Shown here: in pieces, positions 6,419-10,691 of the stretch
How the letters are laid out: each line of letters opens with the position of its first letter
Position numbering within the stretch: the stretch's first letter is position 1
From: Pseudomonadota bacterium
GTDB taxonomy: Bacteria; Pseudomonadota; Alphaproteobacteria; Rhizobiales; Beijerinckiaceae
DNA: 10,691 bases
Direction: 5' to 3'
Assembly: GCA_023386115.1 (NCBI GenBank)
Contig: JAEWKL010000489.1
Location: forward strand, 1-10,691
Position numbers and translations under genes: made by a program
The notes under the pieces: model-generated
Database searches by the model: none
Told to the model about the DNA's origin: nothing
The model's input: only the letters and a program-made list of their open reading frames with translations

Positions 6419-7231
6419 TCACACCAGCCGCCGCGACAATCCGGTCACCCGCTCCATCACGGCGATCCCCCCGATCGTCGCGACGATCAGGATTCCGGAG
6501 AGCGCCGCGATGGTGACGTCGAGGCGGCCCTCCAGGTCCTGCCACATCCGGATCGGCAGCATGTCGGTGGCGGCGTCGCGCAGGAACAGCGAGACCGGGA
6601 TGTTGTCGAACGAGGCCATGAAGGCCAGGAAGCCGCCCGAGAGGATGCCGGGCCGGATCAGCGGCAGGGTGATGCGGCGGAACGTATAGAACCGCGAGGC
6701 GCCGAGGCTGGCCGAGCCTTCGAGGAGGGAGGGCTGGAGCTGGGTCAGCGCCGCCACGGTGTTGCGCACCACGTAAGGAACGCAGACCACCGTGTGGCCG
6801 AGCACCAGCGTGACGACCGAGACCGGCCAGCCGAGGAGCGAGAAGAACATCAGGCTCGACAGCCCGAAGGCCAAGGCCGGCAGGATCAGGGGCGACAGGA
6901 ACAAGCTGTCGAGGAGCCGCGCCGAGAGCCGCGGCGAGCGCGCCACCGCCAGGGCCGCCAGCACCCCGAGCCCGATCGCCAGCACCGTGGCCAGCACCGC
7001 CACCGTGAGGCTGTTCTTGAGCGCGAAGTGGAGCTGCCAGGCCTCCATCAGCTCGCCGTACCAGCGAAACGAGTAGCCAGGCGGCGGGAAGCGCAACGAG
7101 AGCCCATCGGTGAACGAGACCACCAGCACGATCGCGGTGGGGGCAAGCAGCAGCAGCATGGCGAGGAGGGCGAGGAGGTGCAGGAGGCCCTCGAACGAGA
7201 GCCGGTCGAGGGCGCCGGGCGTGCGGGACAT
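6419..7231 (-). CDS. ABC transporter permease (PotC-like, BPD type 1)
   Basis: A 270-residue inner-membrane permease of the binding-protein-dependent type, second permease of the importer. It has about six membrane segments (near 16-40, 73-97, 108-133, 138-158, 196-217 and 240-261). The EAA coupling loop, EGSASLGASRFYTFRRITLP (171-190), contacts the ATPase. Size and order resemble PotC in spermidine/putrescine-type importers, a class that also imports other small cations, amino-acid derivatives and carboxylates. The ATG at 7231 has a strong GAGGAG site (7237-7242) that overlaps the TGA of the preceding permease gene, which lies 9 bp away, so the two are probably translated in a coupled fashion. 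The substrate cannot be read from the permease. Confidence 0.94.
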   Translation of the reverse strand: MSRTPGALDRLSFEGLLHLLALLAMLLLLAPTAIVLVVSFTDGLSLRFPPPGYSFRWYGELMEAWQLHFALKNSLTVAVLATVLAIGLGVLAALAVARSPRLSARLLDSLFLSPLILPALAFGLSSLMFFSLLGWPVSVVTLVLGHTVVCVPYVVRNTVAALTQLQPSLLEGSASLGASRFYTFRRITLPLIRPGILSGGFLAFMASFDNIPVSLFLRDAATDMLPIRMWQDLEGRLDVTIAALSGILIVATIGGIAVMERVTGLSRRLV

Positions 7232-7240
7232 CGGAACTCC

Positions 7241-8086
7241 TCAGGTCTGCGCGTAGCCGCGGGCGAGGCGGCCGAGCGCGTTGAAGGCCAGCACCACGGC
7301 GAGCACCGCGACGAGGAAGATCACCGACATCGCCGCCGCGAAGGGCCAGTTCTGGAGCGCGATGGCCTGCTGGTAGATGTAGCCCGGCATGAACAGCATC
7401 TGCCCGCCGCCGATCAGCGACTGGGTGATGAAGCCGGAGATCGCCGCCGCGAAGGTGAGGACCGCCCCGGCGATCAGGCCCGGCAGGCAGAGCGGCAGCG
7501 TCACGCGGATGAAGGTGCGCCAGCGCCCGGCTCCCAGCGCCTCCGAGGCGTCCCACAGGCTCGGATCGATGCGTGCGAGCGCCGTCATCAGCGGCAAGAC
7601 CATGAGCGGCATCTGCACCTGGGCCAGAGCCGCGACGAGGCCGCCTTCCGCGTAGAGCATCCGCAACGGCGTCTCGATCAGCCCGAGGGAGGAAAGGAGG
7701 GAATTGACCACCCCCTGCCGGCCGAGGATCACGATCCACGCGAAGGTGCGGATGACCACGCTGGTGAGGAGCGGGGTCAGCACCGCCAGGATGACGAGGC
7801 CCCGCACCCAGCCCCCGGCCCGGGTCGCGACGAGGGCGAGCGGCAGGCCGAGGACGAGGCACGCCATCGTGACCTTGAGCCCGAGCCAGAGCGTGCCGAG
7901 GAGCACGCCGAGGCTGAAGCCGTCGCCGAGGAAAGCCGCGTATTGCGACAGGCCGAGATGCCCGTCCGGCCCCTGGAGCGACAGCCCGAGGAGCGCCACC
8001 AGGGGTGCGGCGAAGAACGCCGCGAAGAACAGGGCGAGCGGGCTCGCCAGCCTCAACGGATAGGCGGTGACGTCCGGCAGGGCCAC
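7241..8086 (-). CDS. ABC transporter permease (PotB-like, BPD type 1)
   Basis: A 281-residue inner-membrane permease, the first of the pair that forms the translocation channel. About six hydrophobic segments are visible (near 13-37, 59-87, 95-120, 147-170, 200-222 and 246-270). The EAA loop DASEALGAGRWRTFIRVTLP (179-198) is well conserved. The start is a GTG at 8086: no ATG occurs near the expected N-terminus, and an AAGGGAG ribosome site lies 8 bases upstream. The gap to the binding-protein gene is 13 bp. With its partner, the binding protein and the ATPase it makes a complete importer. The family resemblance is to PotB-type subunits, but that does not prove polyamine transport. Confidence 0.94.
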   Translation of the reverse strand: MALPDVTAYPLRLASPLALFFAAFFAAPLVALLGLSLQGPDGHLGLSQYAAFLGDGFSLGVLLGTLWLGLKVTMACLVLGLPLALVATRAGGWVRGLVILAVLTPLLTSVVIRTFAWIVILGRQGVVNSLLSSLGLIETPLRMLYAEGGLVAALAQVQMPLMVLPLMTALARIDPSLWDASEALGAGRWRTFIRVTLPLCLPGLIAGAVLTFAAAISGFITQSLIGGGQMLFMPGYIYQQAIALQNWPFAAAMSVIFLVAVLAVVLAFNALGRLARGYAQT

Positions 8087-8094
8087 GGATGCCG

Positions 8095-8101
8095 CTCCCT
8101 T
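8095..8101 (-). promoter_or_regulatory. Ribosome binding site deciding a GTG start
   Basis: AAGGGAG on the minus strand, 8 bases before the GTG at 8086. It overlaps the TAA stop of the upstream binding-protein gene, which suggests coupled translation of the two transporter genes. Confidence 0.6.
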
Positions 8102-9143
8102 AGAGCTTGATCTCGCGGTTGAACCGCTCGATCCAGGCCGGGCGCTGCGCGTTGATCGTCTTCCAGTCCTGGAACACGAACTTCTTCTTGAGGTCGTCGG
8201 TGTCCTTCGCCAGAACCCGGGCGATCTCGCCGGTCATCGTCACCCTAGTGTTGGTCGGCACGACGAGGTAGGGCGCCTGCATCAGCCGGGTCTGGACCGG
8301 CTCGGAGATCGCCGCCTCGATCAGCTTGAAGGCGAGCTCGCGGTTGGGCGAGTTCTTGACGATCTGGATCAGCGTCTTGAAGGCGATGGCGCCTTCCTTG
8401 GGCGCCACGAACTCCACCGGCACGCCCTTGGCCTTCAGGATCTGGATCGCGTTGAAGTTGCCGGGCGAGATGTCGACCTGACCCTGCTGGAACAGGGTGG
8501 CGAGCGCACCGGGATTGGCCGCCACCGCCGAGAGGTTGGGCTTGAGCGCCTCCATCGCCTTGAAGGCCGGATCGATGTTCGATTCCGAGCCGCCATGCAT
8601 CTTGGCGATCTCGACCATGAAGCCGGTGCCCAGCGTCGAGTTCATGTTGGTGATGCCGACCCGGCCCTTGTATTCGGGCCGCCACAGGTCGGCCCAGGAG
8701 GTCGGCGGTGTCTTCACCGTGTCGGGGTTGTAGGTCAGGCCGACGACCTGGAAGAAGGCGGCCGGGCCGTGCGGGTCCTGCGCGTCGGGGATCAGCTGCT
8801 TGAAGGCGGCGCTGCGCTCGACCGGATAGGGCTCGACCAGGTCCTGGGCGAGGGCCGTGAGGGCCGGTCCCGGATCGTGCAGCATCACGTCGATCGGCGG
8901 GCTGGCCTTGGCGGCCGAGACCTTGGCGATCTGGTCGACCGACAGCATCGGGTCGAGGACGATCGGGGCGTTGTTCGTCTCCTTGCGGAAGGCCGGCACC
9001 AGCACCGCCTTGTGCGCCTCCTCCCAGCTGCCGGTGAAGGTGGCGAAGACGAGGGGGCGGGCCTGCGCGAAGGACAGGCCGGGAAACAGCTCCATCGCGC
9101 CGAGGGACAGGGCGGTGGTCAGAAGAGTGCGGCGATCGAGCAT
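8100..9143 (-). CDS. ABC transporter substrate-binding protein (PotD/SBP_bac type)
   Basis: A 347-residue periplasmic receptor for the adjacent ABC importer. Residues 1-28 form a signal peptide with an Arg-Arg pair (MLDRRTLL), a hydrophobic core and an AQA cleavage site; the pair is Tat-like but not a full Tat motif. The mature part has the type II binding-protein pattern: PLVFATFTGSWEEA at about 30-43, PIDVMLHDPGPAL at 83-95, VVGLTYNPDTVKTPPTSWADL at 133-153 and YKGRVGITN at 158-166. This fits the spermidine/putrescine and iron/thiamine-type group. The ATG is preceded by AAGGA at about 9 bases. The frame remains open upstream through the ATPase gene but that stretch is a shadow. It is 23 bp after the ATPase stop. 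The ligand is not identifiable; the downstream enzymes hint at an amide or dicarboxylate-like compound. Confidence 0.93.
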   Translation of the reverse strand: MLDRRTLLTTALSLGAMELFPGLSFAQARPLVFATFTGSWEEAHKAVLVPAFRKETNNAPIVLDPMLSVDQIAKVSAAKASPPIDVMLHDPGPALTALAQDLVEPYPVERSAAFKQLIPDAQDPHGPAAFFQVVGLTYNPDTVKTPPTSWADLWRPEYKGRVGITNMNSTLGTGFMVEIAKMHGGSESNIDPAFKAMEALKPNLSAVAANPGALATLFQQGQVDISPGNFNAIQILKAKGVPVEFVAPKEGAIAFKTLIQIVKNSPNRELAFKLIEAAISEPVQTRLMQAPYLVVPTNTRVTMTGEIARVLAKDTDDLKKKFVFQDWKTINAQRPAWIERFNREIKL

Positions 9144-9166
9144 CGGAAGGATCCTTGTTCGGAACG

Positions 9167-10276
9167 TCAGGCGGCGGCCGGGAAGGCGGAGGCGAGGCCG
9201 GGGGCGACGGTGATGCGCACGGGGGTGCCGGGCGGGCGTAAAAGCCCGCCGCCGAGGCGCGGCTCGGCGATCTTGAGCGGGCGGCCGGCGCCGACCCGGA
9301 CCTCGTGGACGACGGTGGGGCCGAGCGGCAAAGCCATCTCGACGATGCCCGCGATGCCCTCCTGCCCGTCGGAGAGGCGCAGATGCTCGGGCCGCAGGCA
9401 TAAGGTCACCCGCGATCCCGGCGCGATCGGCCGGGCGAGGGGCCGGGCCAGGACTTCGCCGCCGGCATCGAGGGCGATCCGCGGCTTGATCCCGTCCTGC
9501 CCGAGCAGCACGCCGGGCACCGCGTTGGCCGAACCGACGAAGGTATTGACGAACAGGCTCTCCGGCGCGTCGTAGACCGTGGTCGGGGCGGCGAACTGCT
9601 CCAGACGCCCGTTCGACAGCACCGCCACCCGGTCGGAGAGCGACAGGGCCTCCTCCTGGTCGTGGGTGACGAGGAGCGTGGTGACCCCGGCGACGCGCTG
9701 GAGCCGCTTCACCTCGATCTGCATGTCGAGGCGCAGGTTCTTGTCCAGGGCCGCGAAGGGCTCGTCGAGGAGCAGCACCGCCGGGCGGATGGCAAGCGCC
9801 CGGGCGAGCGCCACCCGCTGCTGCTGTCCGCCGGAGAGCTGGCGCGGGAAGCGCCCCCCGGCATGGCCCAGCTGCACGAGATCGAGGAGCCGTTTCGCCT
9901 CCGCCGCCTGCTCGGCCCGGGGAGCGCCCCGGGCCGCGAGCCCGTAAGCGACGTTCTCGGCGACCGTCAGGTGCGGGAAGAGAGCGTAGTTCTGGAAGAC
10001 GATGCCGACGGCGCGCCGGCTCGGCGGCAGGGCGTCGATGACCTGGTCGCCGACGATCACCCGCCCCTCGGTCTGGCGCAGGAAGCCGGCGACGATGCGC
10101 AGCAATGTGGTCTTGCCGCAGCCCGAGGGCCCCAGCAGCGAGACCAGTTCGCCGCCCTTGATGTCGAGGTTGATATTCTCCACCGCGACGGCGCCGCCGT
10201 AGCGGTGAGTGATGCCGTCGAGCACGACGGACCGGCCTTCCGCCTGGGGCCCCTTGCGCGATCCGGATGGTGTCAC
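9167..10276 (-). CDS. ABC transporter ATP-binding protein (PotA-like)
   Basis: A 369-residue ATPase that powers the adjacent importer. All motifs are intact: Walker A GPSGCGKTT (49-57), Q-loop Gln95 in FQNYALFPHLTV, signature LSGGQQQR (147-154), Walker B VLLLDEP with catalytic Glu172, D-loop ALD, and the switch His205 in VTHDQEEA. Residues from about 245 to the end form the TOBE-type C-terminal domain of the PotA/CUT1 group (RPEHLRL near 295-301). The start is a GTG at 10276 with CAGGAA 8 bases upstream; an ATG 20 bases upstream is out of frame. It is the first gene of the seven-gene minus-strand series, so the promoter in the divergent region upstream should drive the importer and probably the regulator and isomerase-like gene. 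Confidence 0.95.
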   Translation of the reverse strand: MTPSGSRKGPQAEGRSVVLDGITHRYGGAVAVENINLDIKGGELVSLLGPSGCGKTTLLRIVAGFLRQTEGRVIVGDQVIDALPPSRRAVGIVFQNYALFPHLTVAENVAYGLAARGAPRAEQAAEAKRLLDLVQLGHAGGRFPRQLSGGQQQRVALARALAIRPAVLLLDEPFAALDKNLRLDMQIEVKRLQRVAGVTTLLVTHDQEEALSLSDRVAVLSNGRLEQFAAPTTVYDAPESLFVNTFVGSANAVPGVLLGQDGIKPRIALDAGGEVLARPLARPIAPGSRVTLCLRPEHLRLSDGQEGIAGIVEMALPLGPTVVHEVRVGAGRPLKIAEPRLGGGLLRPPGTPVRITVAPGLASAFPAAA

Positions 10277-10284
10277 GGTGATGG

Positions 10285-10290
10285 TTCCTG
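10285..10290 (-). promoter_or_regulatory. Ribosome binding site deciding the GTG start of the ATPase gene
   Basis: CAGGAA on the minus strand, 8 bases before the GTG at 10276. No in-frame ATG lies nearby, so this site supports the GTG start. Confidence 0.55.
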
Positions 10291-10317
10291 CGGCATCGAT
10301 CTTGCTGCCGACCGGAT

Positions 10318-10339
10318 CGCAAATCGTATGCCATTTTCG
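10318..10339. promoter_or_regulatory. Candidate operator: inverted repeat with a GntR-like core
   Basis: CGCAAAT (10318-10324) and ATTTTCG (10333-10339) are inverted copies, 6 of 7 matching, around an 8-base centre cgtatgcc. The core reads ATCGTATGCCAT, near the ATnGTATnCnAT-like dyads bound by several FadR-branch GntR proteins. It covers the expected -10 position behind the TTGACA at 10350-10355, an ideal place to repress the operon, and it also lies upstream of the divergent amidase. The link to the regulator at 5683-6363 is an inference. Confidence 0.45.
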
Positions 10340-10349
10340 GGAAAGCCCA

Positions 10350-10355
10350 TGTCAA
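10350..10355 (-). promoter_or_regulatory. -35 box of the transporter operon promoter
   Basis: A perfect TTGACA on the minus strand, 74 bases upstream of the ATPase GTG start. The -10 would fall at about 10326-10332 (ggcata or gcatac at 17-18 bp), which is poor by the E. coli consensus but acceptable for alphaproteobacteria, where the -35 is more conserved. It lies just outside the candidate operator. Confidence 0.45.
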
Positions 10356-10383
10356 TCCATCACTTGATCATCGGAGGCATCGC

Positions 10384-10691
10384 ATGAGCACGGAGCTGTG
10401 GCGGCTTTCCGCAGTCGAACTCGGCCGGCTCTTCGCCGCCGGCCAGGCGTCGCCGGTCGAGGCCCTGGAGGCGGCGCTAGCCCGCGCCGCCGCCTGGGAG
10501 CCGCACCTCAACGCCATCGCGCGGGAGAATCCGCGGGCGCGGACCGAGGCCGAGGCGAGCGCCGCCCGCTGGCGCGCGGGCACGCCGCTCTCGCCCCTCG
10601 ACGGGGTGCCGATGACCGTGAAGGAGTTCCTGGTCACCGAAGGCTTGCCCTCGACCTATGCCGAGCCCGGGGAGGCGCCGGCCTCACCCTG
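10384..10691 (+). CDS. Amidase family protein, N-terminal part (runs off the window)
   Basis: The first 102 codons of an amidase-signature family enzyme; the rest is cut by the right edge. These enzymes hydrolyse amide bonds with a Ser-cisSer-Lys triad. The visible part has the family's N-terminal helix pattern (LSAVELGRLFAAGQASPVEA, then LNAIARENPRARTEA) and PLDGVPMTVKEFLVTEG (74-90), where Lys82 is the expected catalytic lysine; the two serines would lie beyond the edge. The usual VKD is VKE here, a common variant. The ATG at 10384 has a good GGAGG site at 10373-10377. It is divergent from the transporter operon and shares its 107-bp control region, which suggests co-regulation and that the imported compound, or a product of it, carries an amide. 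Substrate unknown. Confidence 0.88.
   Translation, partial: MSTELWRLSAVELGRLFAAGQASPVEALEAALARAAAWEPHLNAIARENPRARTEAEASAARWRAGTPLSPLDGVPMTVKEFLVTEGLPSTYAEPGEAPASP

Noticed and set aside
6143..8110. 655-codon plus-strand open frame across the two permease genes
   Set aside because: It is antisense to two clear permeases and the GntR gene. Its translation is a low-complexity run of Arg, Glu, Gln and His with no domain, as expected of a shadow frame in GC-rich DNA.
6419..10276. Naming the importer a spermidine/putrescine transporter
   Set aside because: The resemblance to PotABCD is at superfamily level only. Members of this group carry many substrates, and the neighbouring amidase and dehydrogenase do not point to polyamines.
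8100..10355. Apparent 751-residue protein joining the binding protein to a long N-terminal part
   Set aside because: The upstream part is an alternative frame of the ABC ATPase gene, which has every ATPase motif in its own frame. The binding protein has a signal peptide starting at 9143, so there is no fusion.

Overview
The window looks like a chromosomal accessory or metabolic stretch of a high-GC alphaproteobacterium. Its G/C-rich third codon positions, small intergenic spaces, TTGACA-type -35 boxes, FCD-type GntR regulators, and TRAP and ABC solute uptake genes fit Rhizobiales. A Methylobacterium-like genome is my best guess, but that is an inference from protein flavour, not a search result. 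Both ends cut into larger units: the left edge stops just after a TRAP binding-protein gene, and the right edge cuts an amidase gene.

Left block (1-1883): a TRAP transporter periplasmic binding protein (minus strand) is divergent from a GntR/FCD regulator (plus strand). The 198-bp divergent region between them carries overlapping promoter-like and operator-like elements. The membrane subunits of the TRAP system are not in the window and would lie beyond the left edge.

Middle block (2009-3679, plus strand): two housekeeping or stress-type genes, a YihY/BrkB family inner-membrane protein and the methionine sulfoxide reductase MsrB. They are separated from the convergent metabolic cluster by a strong GC hairpin.

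Right block (3699-10276, minus strand): seven genes read in one direction. In transcription order they are ABC ATPase, ABC binding protein, two ABC permeases (a PotABCD-like importer), a GntR/FCD regulator, a maleate-isomerase/Asp-Glu-racemase superfamily protein, and an iron-containing alcohol dehydrogenase. Gene spacing is 8-25 bp within the transporter, 55 bp before the regulator, an ATGA overlap between regulator and isomerase-like gene, and 155 bp before the dehydrogenase. A divergent amidase gene starts at 10384. The shared 107-bp control region has a perfect TTGACA and an inverted repeat where an operator would be expected. The simplest reading is an inducible uptake-and-catabolism unit for a small, probably amide-containing or dicarboxylate-like compound whose identity the sequence does not reveal.

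Most notable are the isomerase-like protein, which appears to lack both catalytic cysteines of its superfamily, and a perfect (GGGGC)x4 tract inside the first codons of the cluster's own regulator. I found no RNA genes, insertion sequences, CRISPR arrays or attachment sites.
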